Source: Clostridium celatum DSM 1785
GTDB taxonomy: Bacteria > Bacillota > Clostridia > Clostridiales > Clostridiaceae
Length of the DNA: 45,053 nucleotides
Assembly (NCBI RefSeq): GCF_000320405.1
Contig: NZ_KB291653.1
Location: forward strand, 1 to 45,053
Reading direction: 5' to 3'
The notes under the pieces are model-generated. The model made no database searches. It saw nothing but the letters and a program-made list of their open reading frames with translations, and had not been told where the DNA came from. The position numbers and the translations under genes were made by a program. Position 1 is the stretch's first letter, and each line of letters starts with the position of its first letter. Shown here piece by piece: positions 27,192 to 37,068 of the stretch.

Positions 27192-28430
27192 TTAGGATTT
27201 TAATATATGCACTGTAGGGTTATTTAAAACTTTATGTGCTGTTTTATAAATTTCATCTTTAGTAATTTTATTTAAATTATCCATATCAGTTAAAAACTCA
27301 AATATATCTTCACCTTCAAGTGCCTGGTTTAAGATATAATTGCATAATTCAACTGAATCTTCTAGGGTTGATATTACAGCTGTTTTATGGACTTTTTTCA
27401 TTATTTCTAAATCTTTTACACCAATTTCAATATGCCCACTTTTTATATTGCTTAATATTTCTTCTATTGCATCGGACGCTTTATCAATATCTTCTTCATC
27501 TACAGCAGTATAAATATATAGTGTTTTTACATTTTGAGTCATATCTAAATGTGAATATATATCATAAGCTAAGCCTTTATTTTCACGTACTTCCCTAAAT
27601 AATAAAGAGTTAGAACTTTCACCTAATCTATGATTTAATATTCTTAGTGGAAGCTCGTATTTTTTTTCTAGGTCATAAAAGGTAAATAAATATATTATGG
27701 TACTTAACTCTATATTTTCTTTTTTTGATATTTCTTTAGTACATTTATTTTTTTCATCTTTTACCTTACATTGTATCCTTTTTCCAGGTTTCCATTCACC
27801 AAAAGCTTTGATAATTTTTTTAATTGCTTCTTCATGTGATAAAGAACTTACCATAGTTATTAGTGAGTTATTAGGTAAGTAGTATTTATTATAGTACTCT
27901 ACTAATTCTTTTCTATTAAAGCTTTTAACATTTTTATCAAATCCAGCAACATCATATCTTAGGGCACTTTCTGTAAATGCAACTTCATTTGTTCGTCTAA
28001 AGCTGTAATCTTCAACACTATCTTTACTTGCTCTAAGTTCTGCTAGTATAACTCCCCTTTCTTTTTCAATTTCCTCTAATGGAAAATCTGAATGAATTAT
28101 CATGTCTGAAAGTAAGTCTATAGCATTTACTAACTCCTCTTCTAAGCAACTTATTGAATATACAGTTTGTGAATAGTCTGTATAGGCATTGTATTCTCCA
28201 CCTAATGATTCTAAATCATCATTTAAAGCTTCAAAGTTTCTATTTATTGTACCTTTAAAAAGCATATGTTCTATAAAATGTGAAATTCCTTTCTCATTTA
28301 AGCTTTCATTTAGTGCACCTACTTTTATTCCGACATTTATTGAAGATATTTGAGTATCCTTTTTTATTGTTAATACTTCTAGGCCATTAGGCAAAATATG
28401 TTTTTTTACATCAAAATTCAATTTAACCAT
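27192..28430 (-). CDS. M16 family zinc peptidase
   Basis: A 412-residue protein of the insulinase/processing peptidase family. The inverted zinc motif HFIEHM (HXXEH, residues 46-50) holds the two His ligands and the catalytic Glu, and the third ligand is provided by Glu in EKERGVILAE near residue 120. The C-terminal half has the inactive-domain motif LFREVRENKGLAYDIYS near residue 286. It looks active and cytoplasmic, with no signal peptide, like bacterial PqqL/YmxG-type enzymes. GGGGGGAA lies about 14 bases before ATG, a somewhat long spacing. It is the first gene of the M16-recX-transglutaminase-like operon. Confidence 0.9.
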   Translation of the reverse strand: MVKLNFDVKKHILPNGLEVLTIKKDTQISSINVGIKVGALNESLNEKGISHFIEHMLFKGTINRNFEALNDDLESLGGEYNAYTDYSQTVYSISCLEEELVNAIDLLSDMIIHSDFPLEEIEKERGVILAELRASKDSVEDYSFRRTNEVAFTESALRYDVAGFDKNVKSFNRKELVEYYNKYYLPNNSLITMVSSLSHEEAIKKIIKAFGEWKPGKRIQCKVKDEKNKCTKEISKKENIELSTIIYLFTFYDLEKKYELPLRILNHRLGESSNSLLFREVRENKGLAYDIYSHLDMTQNVKTLYIYTAVDEEDIDKASDAIEEILSNIKSGHIEIGVKDLEIMKKVHKTAVISTLEDSVELCNYILNQALEGEDIFEFLTDMDNLNKITKDEIYKTAHKVLNNPTVHILKS

Positions 28431-28555
28431 CTATTTAGTAATTCCCCCCATTTGTTCATTTAAATTTCTATTTAAATACTGTTAAAATTCTATTTTTCCT
28501 TCTAGTATAATACTATAATTTACTGCTTAATTACAACATAATAATACTTCTATAG

Positions 28556-28584
28556 TTTATATTTAAAAACTTTTAGTCTATAAT
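28556..28584 (+). promoter_or_regulatory. Predicted promoter of the two-component system
   Basis: TTTATA (28556-28561), 17 bases, then a perfect TATAAT (28579-28584), placing transcription start about 25 bp before the response regulator start codon. Confidence 0.4.
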
Positions 28585-28617
28585 TATTATATAAAATACG
28601 TTATTAAAGGAGCATTT

Positions 28618-29301
28618 ATGAATAAGACTATTTTAATTATTGAGGATGAATTAAAAATTAGATTTCTTTTAAGGGATTATTTAAAAGCTGAAGGGTTTTC
28701 AGTTTTAGAGGCATGTGATGGGGATGAAGGATTATTCACTTTTAAAAATAATAAGGTAGATTTAATTCTTTTAGACATCATGATGCCAAAGGTTGATGGA
28801 ATAACAGTATTAGAAACTATTAGAGAAGTATCAGATCTTCCAGTTATTTTATTAACTGCAAAAGGCCAAGAAGAGGATAAACTTTTTGGTTATGAAGTTG
28901 GTGCTGATGATTATATAACTAAACCATTTTCACCTAAAATATTAATTGCTAAAATAAAAGCATTATTAAAAAGGACTAATGATTATAATGATAATAATGT
29001 AGAACAAAATTATAATGGATTGATTATAAACAAGCTTGCTCATGAAGTTAAAGTTAATGATGAACATTTAACTTTATCACCAAAGGAATTCGAGTTACTA
29101 GTTTATTTATCAGAACATAGTGGAGTTGCATTAACTAGAGATATAATACTAGATAATGTTTGGGGGTTAGATTATTATGGAGATTTAAGAACTGTTGACA
29201 CAAATATTAAAAGGCTTAGAGAAAAGTTAGGAGTTAAATCCAATTATATAGTTACAGTTAGAGGAAGTGGTTATAAGTTTGAGGTACAAAATGAAAAATA
29301 G
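28618..29301 (+). CDS. OmpR-family response regulator
   Basis: A 227-residue transcription factor. The receiver domain (residues 1-120) has the acidic pair Glu9/Asp10, the phosphoacceptor Asp53 in LILLDIMMPKVDG, a switch Thr in LLTAKGQ and Lys in YITKPFSPK. A winged-helix DNA-binding domain follows, with LTLSPKEFELLVYLSEHSG and RTVDTNIKRLREKLG and VRGSGYKF at its end. AAAGGAG precedes ATG. Its last 11 bp overlap the histidine kinase gene, so the two are translated together. The signal and target genes are not readable; a VanR/YycF-like branch is likely. Confidence 0.95.
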   Translation: MNKTILIIEDELKIRFLLRDYLKAEGFSVLEACDGDEGLFTFKNNKVDLILLDIMMPKVDGITVLETIREVSDLPVILLTAKGQEEDKLFGYEVGADDYITKPFSPKILIAKIKALLKRTNDYNDNNVEQNYNGLIINKLAHEVKVNDEHLTLSPKEFELLVYLSEHSGVALTRDIILDNVWGLDYYGDLRTVDTNIKRLREKLGVKSNYIVTVRGSGYKFEVQNEK

Positions 29302-30784
29302 TATATCAAAAAGAATCTCTGTAATAACATTTGGGTTAATTTCAGTTGTATTTTTACTTACATTTTTATTTCAAACACTATTTTTTCAAGATTTCTATTT
29401 AACTAAAAAAACTAAAGCACTACTTATAAATGTTAAGCGCCTTCAAACTATGTATTCTTATCAAATTCATAATAAAGGCGTATTAGTTGATGCTTTAAAA
29501 TCTTATGAGGAAACTAACAACTCTCGTATTGCTATTTTTTCATTAGACGGAAATCTAAGATATTTAACTGATTACGATGGTAATTTTGAAGATTTGCAAT
29601 TTCTCACAAATTTTTGTTCAGAGTTATTATCAGATAAAGAATTGCTCAATGAGGTTATATCTACAGGTAAAATAAAAAGTACACTTTTTACTAATAAAGA
29701 TAGCGATATAAAAAAAATAGGAATTATTGCACCAATGTCACTTCAAAGTGAACATGATTCTATAATTATTTCAGTATCATCTATACAACCTATAAAGGAG
29801 GCATATACCGTTATTCAAAGTTTTTATCTTTATCTTTTAATAGGTTTTATAATAGTTGCTATATTTTTATCTAAGATTTATTCAAAACTTATTAGTAATC
29901 CTCTTATTAAGCTTAACAATATAGCTAAAAAGATGTCATTATTAGATTTTAATGTTAAATGTGATGTTTCATCTGATGATGAGATCGGTAATCTTGCAAG
30001 TACACTTAACTTCTTATCATCTAATCTTGAAAAATCACTTCAAGATTTACGAGAGAAAAATGAGCAATTGGAAAATGACATAGAAAAAGAAAGAAATCTT
30101 GAAAAAATGAGAAAAGATTTTGTAGCAACTGTTAGCCATGATTTAAAAACGCCTATTGGTATTATTAGTGGATATGCAGAAGGACTAAAGGATGGCATTG
30201 TTTCAGGTGAAAATGCTAAAATATATCTTGAGACCATTATTGATGAAGCTGCAAAGATGAACTCTTTATTAACTAACATGTTACATTTATCAAAGCTTGA
30301 ATCGGGAGACATAATATTAAATTTAGAAGAGTTTAATATTATAAGAATGCTACAAGGGATTGTTAAAAAATTCTCCTTAGAACTTAAGAATAAAGAGCTT
30401 AACGTTATTTTTAGTAATTTGCCTGATTATGCTTATGTTAGAGCCGATATACTTCAAATGGAGCAAGTTATTAAAAACTTAATTTCAAATTGTATTAAAT
30501 ATACTCCATCTAATAATGATATATTTATTAAAGTTAATGAAGAAGAGGAAGACTTTATTATTTCAATAGAAAATAAAGGGGTAACTATTCCAGAATCTGA
30601 AATTGAGAATTTATTTACTACATTTTATAAACTTGATAAATCAGGTGATAGAAGTCAAAATAGCTTTGGACTTGGTCTAGCTAGTGTTAAAATAATATTA
30701 GAACTACACAATAGTACTTTTTCAATAAAAAATAGCGATAATGGAGTAATTTTTACATTTAGCTTAAAAAAGGTAATAGAATAA
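29291..30784 (+). CDS. Membrane sensor histidine kinase
   Basis: A 497-residue kinase, partner of the preceding regulator. A first membrane helix lies at about residues 9-32 and a second at about 178-198, enclosing an extracytoplasmic sensor domain of about 145 residues. Then come a HAMP linker (LIKLNNIAKKMSLLDFNV), the HisKA box FVATVSHDLKTPIGII with phosphorylated His283, and a HATPase domain with VIKNLISNCIKYTP (N box) and SFGLGLASVKIILELH (G2). The start ATG at 29291 overlaps the regulator stop codon and has GAGG before it. A strong bidirectional terminator follows within a few bases. Confidence 0.94.
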   Translation: MKNSISKRISVITFGLISVVFLLTFLFQTLFFQDFYLTKKTKALLINVKRLQTMYSYQIHNKGVLVDALKSYEETNNSRIAIFSLDGNLRYLTDYDGNFEDLQFLTNFCSELLSDKELLNEVISTGKIKSTLFTNKDSDIKKIGIIAPMSLQSEHDSIIISVSSIQPIKEAYTVIQSFYLYLLIGFIIVAIFLSKIYSKLISNPLIKLNNIAKKMSLLDFNVKCDVSSDDEIGNLASTLNFLSSNLEKSLQDLREKNEQLENDIEKERNLEKMRKDFVATVSHDLKTPIGIISGYAEGLKDGIVSGENAKIYLETIIDEAAKMNSLLTNMLHLSKLESGDIILNLEEFNIIRMLQGIVKKFSLELKNKELNVIFSNLPDYAYVRADILQMEQVIKNLISNCIKYTPSNNDIFIKVNEEEEDFIISIENKGVTIPESEIENLFTTFYKLDKSGDRSQNSFGLGLASVKIILELHNSTFSIKNSDNGVIFTFSLKKVIE

Positions 30785-30787
30785 AAT

Positions 30788-30855
30788 AAAAATAGCCTAT
30801 CTTTTCAATATTCCATGTTTACTACATAGGGATGCTCTAAAGATAGGCTATTTTT
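30788..30855. terminator. Bidirectional terminator with an unusually large structured loop
   Basis: A 17-bp perfect stem (30788-30804 with 30839-30855) lies between two convergent genes, with A-rich and T-rich ends suited to both directions. The 34-base loop contains its own small hairpin built on CCATGT and ACATAGG (one bulged base). Confidence 0.8.
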
Positions 30856-30856
30856 A

Positions 30857-31264
30857 TTATATATATTGTCTATTTATTTTTTTAAATATAATTTCCTTGG
30901 AAACTTGTAAAGTATCTTTGTTAATTTCAATTTTAAAAATATCAGGACACTCTTCTTCTCGCCATTTTTTCATATATTTAGGGGTTGCTTGAAAAGTATA
31001 AAAATATTTTTCATCATATATATCGGAAAATTCCAAATAAGATAGTTTACTATGTCTATCTAACTTTAAATTTTCTTTATCTAAATTATTTAATATAGGA
31101 ATAAAATATCTTAAAGGTATTTCATATTTAAAGTTTCCTGAAATCTCTTTTGCTTCCATTAAAGCTCTTTTTAAAAATTTATATTCTTTATCAGTTAATT
31201 CCTTAAATCCAATTTTAAATATTGGTTCACCAAGTCTATTTTTATCTATTTTAATTCTTATCAT
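30857..31264 (-). CDS. Protein of unknown function, 135 residues
   Basis: I do not recognise the family. The protein is soluble, with no signal peptide or membrane helix, and rich in Lys, Glu and aromatic residues. Notable stretches are KELTDKEYKFLKRALMEAKE (a helix) and YTFQATPKYMKKWREEECPD, which has the only cysteine. The ends look like beta strands (IRIKIDKN, FKIEINKDTLQV). ATG is preceded by a modest GGTGA. It stands alone, ends in the shared terminator with the histidine kinase gene and has a 235-bp featureless gap upstream. Confidence 0.7.
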   Translation of the reverse strand: MIRIKIDKNRLGEPIFKIGFKELTDKEYKFLKRALMEAKEISGNFKYEIPLRYFIPILNNLDKENLKLDRHSKLSYLEFSDIYDEKYFYTFQATPKYMKKWREEECPDIFKIEINKDTLQVSKEIIFKKINRQYI

Positions 31265-31453
31265 GAGTTCACCATCTTACTATATCTTTTTAAGTAATTA
31301 AAATGCATACAATTTTTAACTTTAATTTATTAAATTACATATGCACACTTTAGATGAAATTTAGAACTTAATTCAAGCTAAACTTCATAAAATAAAAATT
31401 CTAAGTTACACTTATGAATATTATATCATAACTTTTTACAATTTAAATTGTCT

Positions 31454-31485
31454 CTATATAATAAAAGAAAATTTTTATTATATAG
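31454..31485 (-). terminator. AT-only stem-loop after the SDR gene
   Basis: A 13-bp perfect stem (31454-31466 with 31473-31485), almost pure A/T, 14 bp past the stop codon of the SDR gene on the minus strand. It has no U-tract beyond the stem, so its strength is doubtful. Confidence 0.45.
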
Positions 31486-31499
31486 AATATACTTTTTGA

Positions 31500-32243
31500 T
31501 TAAATAAAAGCACCATCAATTTTAATAATTTGTCCTGTTAAGTACTTAGAATCATCGCTACATAGAAAAGCTACAGCTTTAGCTATTTCTGAAACATCCC
31601 CAAATCTATTCATTGGAATTTCATCTATTAAATTTTGCTTTTCTTCTTCTGATAAAAAGCTATTCATTTCAGTATTAATTACCCCTGGAGCTATAGAATT
31701 AACTCTTATATTAAAAGGAGCAACTTCTTTTGCTAAGGATTTTGTGAATAAATTAAGCCCACCCTTTGTTGTACTATATACAACTTCACAAGAAGCTCCT
31801 ACTTCCCCCCATATAGAAGAGATATTTATTATATTTCCATAATTTTTACTTATCATGTATGGAAGTGCATATTTAGATAAATACATAGCACTTAAAAGAT
31901 TAGTGTTTATTAAACCTTCAATATCCTCTTCTGTAAAATCCATAAATAGTCCTACTTGTGATTTTGCTGCATTATTAATTAATATATCTATTTTTCCAAA
32001 TATAGATATAACTTCTTCTATAAGCTCTTTACAATTAACAGAATTTGAAATATCTTTTTTTATTATTTTAGCATATCCACCATTAAGTTGAATTTCTTCT
32101 AATGTTTTTTCAGCACCTAAATTATCTTGTGAAAAATTTATAATAACACTTGCACCTTTATGAGCAAGTTCTTTAGCTATTGCACTTCCTATTCCTCTAG
32201 ATGAACCAGTAATTAAAACAACTTTACCAATTAAATCACTCAT
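31500..32243 (-). CDS. Short-chain dehydrogenase/reductase (FabG-like)
   Basis: A 247-residue NAD(P)-dependent oxidoreductase of the classical SDR type. VLITGSSRGIGSAIA near residue 9 is the cofactor loop, its Ser-Arg pair favouring NADPH. LINNAAKSQ, the catalytic Ser in NIINISSIWG, and YSTTKGG (Tyr and Lys of the active site) follow. The C-terminus SDDSKYLTGQIIKIDGAF is FabG-like. Proteins of this kind in clostridia are often named 3-oxoacyl-ACP reductase or EF-P 5-aminopentanone reductase (YmfI). No fatty acid genes are adjacent, so the second is possible, but I cannot decide. GAGGATA precedes ATG. Confidence 0.88.
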   Translation of the reverse strand: MSDLIGKVVLITGSSRGIGSAIAKELAHKGASVIINFSQDNLGAEKTLEEIQLNGGYAKIIKKDISNSVNCKELIEEVISIFGKIDILINNAAKSQVGLFMDFTEEDIEGLINTNLLSAMYLSKYALPYMISKNYGNIINISSIWGEVGASCEVVYSTTKGGLNLFTKSLAKEVAPFNIRVNSIAPGVINTEMNSFLSEEEKQNLIDEIPMNRFGDVSEIAKAVAFLCSDDSKYLTGQIIKIDGAFI

Positions 32244-32371
32244 TTATTTATCCTCACTTATTTATATTGTATATTAATTTATATTATCATTAATTTTAAA
32301 AATATATAAGCTATAATATAACAAGTGAATATAAAAATATAGAGAATTTTATATATTTTATTTTTATTGCT

Positions 32372-33307
32372 TTAATTCTTCCTTTTTTTTATTCTTTCTT
32401 CTTTTGCGTATTGCAAATAAGATGATATAGGTGTTGGGCCACCTATTATTTTTCTAACAACCCAAAGAGATCCTGTTTCTTGAGCATTAATTTCCCATTT
32501 TACTAATTTTATCTTTCCCTTTTCTATTTCAATTGCTGTCATAGCATAAGGAAGTACACAACAACCATCATTAAAATATGGAGGCTCATAAACAGTAGGA
32601 AACCTACTGTTATGAGTATGACCACAAAGTATCATTTTTCCATTATCTATAGCCCAAGATTGTAGTTTTATGTCTTCCCTGCTTCTTTTTGTTTTGCTTT
32701 TAGCAGAGGTAGTTGGATCACGAAAACCTGCTATACCATTTAAAAATTTCCAAAAATATCTTACTAGGAATCTATTAATAACCCAAAGCTCATTATTAGG
32801 TATATCAACTTGATTTCCATGGGTTACTAGAAATTTTTCTTCTAAAGGTGTGTACATAAAATTTATACCTTCATAAAATTCAATATCACTTATAAATTCA
32901 ATAAAAGCTTGGCCATAATCAGCTCCTATTTTTCTTAATGCTTTTTCTTGATTTCTTTTAAAGTTCTTATTTTTCTTTATAAAATCATGATTACCATAAA
33001 TACAATATATGTTCTCTTTTTTCTTAAATTTATTAAGAATTTTAAAAATATCCTCATAACAATATGCTATTTCATTATAATTTTTATTTTTCCAAAGTTC
33101 ATCACCATCACCAACCTCTATATAAGTATAATCATTTTTTAAATAATATCTTAAAGCGGTAATATAAATATTTCTATTTGGTAAAAGTGAATCAGAGTAT
33201 GTTCCATCACCTCTATGAACATCAGAAATAAAAACCAGCTTTGAATCATCGTTAAAATTTACAGTAAAGCCTTCATTATATAAAGTATCTAATTGCTTTT
33301 CAGACAT
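32372..33307 (-). CDS. Calcineurin-like metallophosphoesterase
   Basis: A 311-residue dinuclear metal phosphatase. The metal-binding motifs occur in the family order: FISDVHRGDG near residue 27 (D-X-H), VGDGDELWK (G-D-X-X-D type), YGNHDFI (G-N-H-D/E), FLVTHGNQVD and LCGHTHNSRF (G-H-X-H). The overall pattern resembles the LpxH/UDP-diacylglucosamine hydrolase-like branch, but this organism is Gram-positive and should not make lipid A, so the substrate is unknown. No signal peptide. The start ATG follows GGTG. It stands alone on its strand and is divergent from the amidase gene. Confidence 0.87.
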   Translation of the reverse strand: MSEKQLDTLYNEGFTVNFNDDSKLVFISDVHRGDGTYSDSLLPNRNIYITALRYYLKNDYTYIEVGDGDELWKNKNYNEIAYCYEDIFKILNKFKKKENIYCIYGNHDFIKKNKNFKRNQEKALRKIGADYGQAFIEFISDIEFYEGINFMYTPLEEKFLVTHGNQVDIPNNELWVINRFLVRYFWKFLNGIAGFRDPTTSAKSKTKRSREDIKLQSWAIDNGKMILCGHTHNSRFPTVYEPPYFNDGCCVLPYAMTAIEIEKGKIKLVKWEINAQETGSLWVVRKIIGGPTPISSYLQYAKEERIKKRKN

Positions 33308-33429
33308 TTTTTCACCACTTAATAGTATTTTTAATATTTTATGATTTTAAATTTAAATTTGATATTTTTTTATAAAAGTTAGATACTTAGCACAAACTAT
33401 TAGAAACATAAGAAAAAGGGGTAATAATA

Positions 33430-34623
33430 ATGATTAAAAAATCTATTTTTAATATTCATCCTCATTATATTTCTTTAAAAAATAATTTATGTAAAATTTT
33501 TATTATAACCATGTTAAGTATTAATAATATCATCTTTATTTCTTTTGCAGAGGAATTACCTAAAAATGAAGTAGAAACTATGAAAAGTGATATATTATAT
33601 CTTAATAGTTTAGATGAGAATGAAGAATTAAAATCTAAATTTCAACCAATTATAGAGAATATATTTTTAAATAGAAATACTGCAATACTTGCAAAAGATA
33701 GTGAAGGACTTAAGGAATTCTATGACTTAAATAAAAAGGTAGGTTTATGGGCATATGAAAATGAAGCAAAAAAAATACAATATTTTTCTAATTGGTGTGA
33801 TAAACAAGGCGCTAATTTTACTAAAATCAATTCAATTATTAAAGTTAGCAAAGTAAATGAAAAAGAAAAGGATGTATATACTGTAATTTGTTATGCATGT
33901 ACTAAGTTTACTTATGCTTATGAAGATGAACCAACAGTTGAAAATACTTTTAAACTTGGAACATGTCATTATATAAATTTGAAAAAAGATAGTGATAAAT
34001 ATGTAATAAGTAAAGAATGGTATACAGATCCATTAGCTGATTCTTTAGAATTAGAAAATATAAAATGTGATGAAATTAAAGAGACTATTTTAGCACATAA
34101 ATGCCCAGAGTATAATATTGATGAAAGAACACAAAAAGCAATTGATTATGCTCATACCTATTGTGGTATAAGTGAGGAAGAAGGTCATTTATTTAAATAT
34201 AATAAGGATTATAAAAACTTTAATCCAGATGGTGGTGATTGTGCTAATTTTGCATCTCAAATTCTTTATGAAGGTGGCGGATTTAAAAAGAATGATATTT
34301 GGAATTATCGTGGAAAAAGTGCTACAAAAGCATGGGTCAACGCTCAAGGATTTAAGAATTATTTGGTAAACAGTGGTAGAGCTTCGTATATTTCAAAAGG
34401 ATCTTACTGTAATACATATAAAGACTCTTTTCAATTACGTCCTGGTGATATAGTAGCTTATGAAAAAAAAGGTAGAATAACTCATGTGTCAACTGTTACA
34501 GGCTTAGATTCAAAGGGATATCCTTTAGTAACTTGTCATAATACAGATAGAATGTTAGTACCATATGATTTAGGATGGAGTAATAGCAATATAAAATTTC
34601 ATTTTATAGATGTTCATTATTAA
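33430..34623 (+). CDS. Secreted cell-wall amidase-domain protein (Amidase_6)
   Basis: A 397-residue exported protein. A hydrophobic signal segment lies at about residues 21-41 (IFIITMLSINNIIFISFAEE), after a long, positively charged N-terminus. Residues 45-215 form an unassigned alpha/beta domain. The C-terminal domain from about residue 235 is of the putative amidase PF12671 type: AIDYAHTYCG, then NPDGGDCANFASQ with the likely catalytic Cys near 271, and GDIVAYEKK and ITHVSTVTG with the likely His near 352. It probably cuts a peptide or amide bond at the cell surface. AAGGGGT precedes ATG. It is a single gene. Confidence 0.85.
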   Translation: MIKKSIFNIHPHYISLKNNLCKIFIITMLSINNIIFISFAEELPKNEVETMKSDILYLNSLDENEELKSKFQPIIENIFLNRNTAILAKDSEGLKEFYDLNKKVGLWAYENEAKKIQYFSNWCDKQGANFTKINSIIKVSKVNEKEKDVYTVICYACTKFTYAYEDEPTVENTFKLGTCHYINLKKDSDKYVISKEWYTDPLADSLELENIKCDEIKETILAHKCPEYNIDERTQKAIDYAHTYCGISEEEGHLFKYNKDYKNFNPDGGDCANFASQILYEGGGFKKNDIWNYRGKSATKAWVNAQGFKNYLVNSGRASYISKGSYCNTYKDSFQLRPGDIVAYEKKGRITHVSTVTGLDSKGYPLVTCHNTDRMLVPYDLGWSNSNIKFHFIDVHY

Positions 34624-34681
34624 TAAGTACAATTTAAAATATTTTTAATTAAGAAGTATAGTTAAAATATAACAAAAAAAT

Positions 34682-34716
34682 GCAGAGTAATTTAAATAAA
34701 AATTAAATTACTCTGC
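34682..34716. terminator. Bidirectional terminator between amidase and hppA
   Basis: A 13-bp perfect stem (34682-34694 with 34704-34716, GCAGAG/CTCTGC base) with A7 on the left and CTTTA on the right, between convergent genes. Confidence 0.85.
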
Positions 34717-34742
34717 TTTACATATACAAATTTAAATTTCTG

Positions 34743-36842
34743 TTAGAAAATATGGAATGTTAAAATCACCATGCCAAATACTATTGATACAATTGACATA
34801 AGTTTAATTAATATATTTATAGCTGGACCAGATGTGTCTTTAAACGGATCCCCTACAGTATCTCCAACAACAGCTCCTTTATGACATTCGGATCCTTTTC
34901 CACCAAAATTGCCTGCCTCAATATGCTTTTTAGCATTATCCCATGCTCCACCTGAATTTGACATCATAACTGCTAGAACAAATCCAGAAATAGTTGCTCC
35001 AGCAAGCAATCCTGCAACACCATTAGGTCCTAATATTAATCCAACAGCTAATGGGGTAATAATTGCTATTGCAGCAATTACTAAAAGCTCCTTTTGAGAA
35101 GATTTAGTACAAATATCAACACAAGATTCATAATCAGGCTCAGCTTTTCCATCCATTAATCCTTTTATTTCTTTAAATTGTCTTCTAACTTCAATAACTA
35201 TCTTACTAGCAGCTCTACCAACAGCACTCATGGTACAAGAAGAAAATGCAAAAGTCACCATAGCACCTATAAAAGCACCTATCAAAACTTGTGGATTTAA
35301 AATTGATAAATCAAAAGTAAATGATAAATTATTTTCTATAGCCATTTGTTCTATTGAATTCTTATATGCAGCTATAAAAGCTAAGGCAGTTAATGCTGCA
35401 GAACCTATAGCAAACCCTTTACCTGTTGCTGCTGTTGTATTACCTAAAGAATCTAAAGCATCAGTTTTATCTCTTACCTCTGAAGGTAATCCAGCCATTT
35501 CAGCAATACCACCAGCATTATCTGCTACTGGACCATAAGCATCAGTTGCTAAAGTTATTCCTAGAGTTGATAGCATACCGACAGAAGATATTGCTATACC
35601 AAAAAGCCCCATATTAAAGTTAGTTAAACCACCTGATGAAACATAGCTAATTAAAATTGAACATCCTATAATAATTACTGGAGCAGCTGTAGATTTCATT
35701 CCAACAGATAATCCTGTAATTATTACAGTTGCAGGGCCTGTTTCAGAGGATTCTGCTATACTTTTTGTTGGTTTATAATTATCACTAGTATAATATTCAG
35801 TAAAGAATCCTATTAATAAACCAGCAATTAAACCACATAATATTGAAAAATATACTCCTAGATGACCTTTTCCTAAAATATTATTTACAACAAAGAAAGA
35901 TGCTATAGCTATAACGATTGCAGAAAAATATGTTCCTCTTCTTAATGCACCTAATAATGCTTTTTGAGATACATCTTCTTTTGATCTAACAAAAAAGCTT
36001 CCAACTATAGATGCCATTACACCAATAGAGGCAATTACTAAAGGAATAGCAGCACCTTTAACAGAAAGACCAGCTGATACTGCTAAAGCACAAGATGATA
36101 AAATTGAACCTACATAAGACTCATAAAGATCAGCTCCCATTCCAGCAACGTCACCAACATTATCACCAACATTGTCAGCTATAACAGCTGGATTTCTTGG
36201 GTCATCTTCTGGAATACCAATTTCAACTTTACCTACTAAATCAGCACCTACATCTGCAGCTTTTGTAAATATCCCTCCACCAACTCTTGCAAAAAGAGCC
36301 ATTGATGAAGCGCCCATACTAAAAGTTAACATTGTTGTAGTAATAATAGAGATTCTTTGGTCAATAGGTAGATAACTATAATAGCAATTTAAAATAAGAT
36401 ACCAAATACTTAAATCAGCTAATGCTAAACCTACAACAACAAGTCCCATAACTAATCCACTGGAAAAAGCTACTCGTAAACCACTATTTAAACTCTTTGT
36501 ACAAGCATTTGCTGTCCTGCTGTTAGAATTAGTTGCAATTTTCATACCTAAATATCCACTTAAACCTGAAAAAATTCCTCCAGTTAAGAATGCAAAAGGC
36601 ATAAAAATACTAACAAATTTAAATTGAGCTAATATAAATAGTACAATAAACATAAATATAAAGAAAATTCCAACACCTTTATATTGGCGTTTTAAAAATG
36701 CATTGGCTCCTTTTCTTATGCTTGATGCGATATACTTCATCCTATCCGTACCTTCGTCAACTTTAAAAATTGTGTAAGCAAAATATGCAGCAAAAATTAA
36801 GGCTAAACTTGCTCCCACTGGAGCAAAAACTATTAAATTCAT
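34743..36842 (-). CDS. hppA: Membrane-bound pyrophosphatase, K+-dependent ion pump
   Basis: Couples hydrolysis of pyrophosphate to export of Na+ or H+ across the membrane. The 699 residues and about 16 membrane helices fit the family. The substrate site motif [11 protein letters not shown] with [20 protein letters not shown] begins near residue 195, and later Asp-rich motifs [14 protein letters not shown] and [15 protein letters not shown] are present. In [11 protein letters not shown] the residue that decides K+ dependence is Ala, not Lys, which marks the K+-dependent subclass; many of these pump Na+. AGGAGG lies about 13 bases before ATG. It is a single gene. Confidence 0.96.
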   Translation of the reverse strand: MNLIVFAPVGASLALIFAAYFAYTIFKVDEGTDRMKYIASSIRKGANAFLKRQYKGVGIFFIFMFIVLFILAQFKFVSIFMPFAFLTGGIFSGLSGYLGMKIATNSNSRTANACTKSLNSGLRVAFSSGLVMGLVVVGLALADLSIWYLILNCYYSYLPIDQRISIITTTMLTFSMGASSMALFARVGGGIFTKAADVGADLVGKVEIGIPEDDPRNPAVIADNVGDNVGDVAGMGADLYESYVGSILSSCALAVSAGLSVKGAAIPLVIASIGVMASIVGSFFVRSKEDVSQKALLGALRRGTYFSAIVIAIASFFVVNNILGKGHLGVYFSILCGLIAGLLIGFFTEYYTSDNYKPTKSIAESSETGPATVIITGLSVGMKSTAAPVIIIGCSILISYVSSGGLTNFNMGLFGIAISSVGMLSTLGITLATDAYGPVADNAGGIAEMAGLPSEVRDKTDALDSLGNTTAATGKGFAIGSAALTALAFIAAYKNSIEQMAIENNLSFTFDLSILNPQVLIGAFIGAMVTFAFSSCTMSAVGRAASKIVIEVRRQFKEIKGLMDGKAEPDYESCVDICTKSSQKELLVIAAIAIITPLAVGLILGPNGVAGLLAGATISGFVLAVMMSNSGGAWDNAKKHIEAGNFGGKGSECHKGAVVGDTVGDPFKDTSGPAINILIKLMSIVSIVFGMVILTFHIF

Positions 36843-37005
36843 GCTTACTATCTGTCCTCCTTAAATTAAAATTTATCTCTACAATACATTGTATTTCTTA
36901 TTTTTACTTATTATCATTTTAATAAAACAAGAAGTTTTTTGTTATTTCGACTATTAATATATTAAAAGTAGCAATTAATATTAAAATTTTTATATTTTGT
37001 ATGCT

Positions 37006-37059
37006 AATAAAAAGAGTACTTGTTATAAAATAAATTTTATAATAAGTACTCTTTTTATT
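37006..37059 (-). terminator. Long terminator after the 51-residue protein gene
   Basis: 26-base arms (37006-37031 with 37034-37059) pair with a single G-T; the innermost pairs must open to form the loop. It starts 10 bp past the stop of the small gene at 37069-37224 and ends in a T-rich arm on the minus strand. Confidence 0.8.
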
Positions 37060-37068
37060 TAGTTAATA

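Noticed and set aside
31438..31451. Perfect 14-bp palindrome ACAATTTAAATTGT
   Set aside because: In DNA this AT-rich, such palindromes are expected by chance; it lies in a gap past a gene end with no promoter elements placed around it.
35230..35538. Open frames on the plus strand opposite hppA
   Set aside because: Shadows of the pyrophosphatase gene, with Ala/Ile-rich translations caused by its codon use and no start signals.
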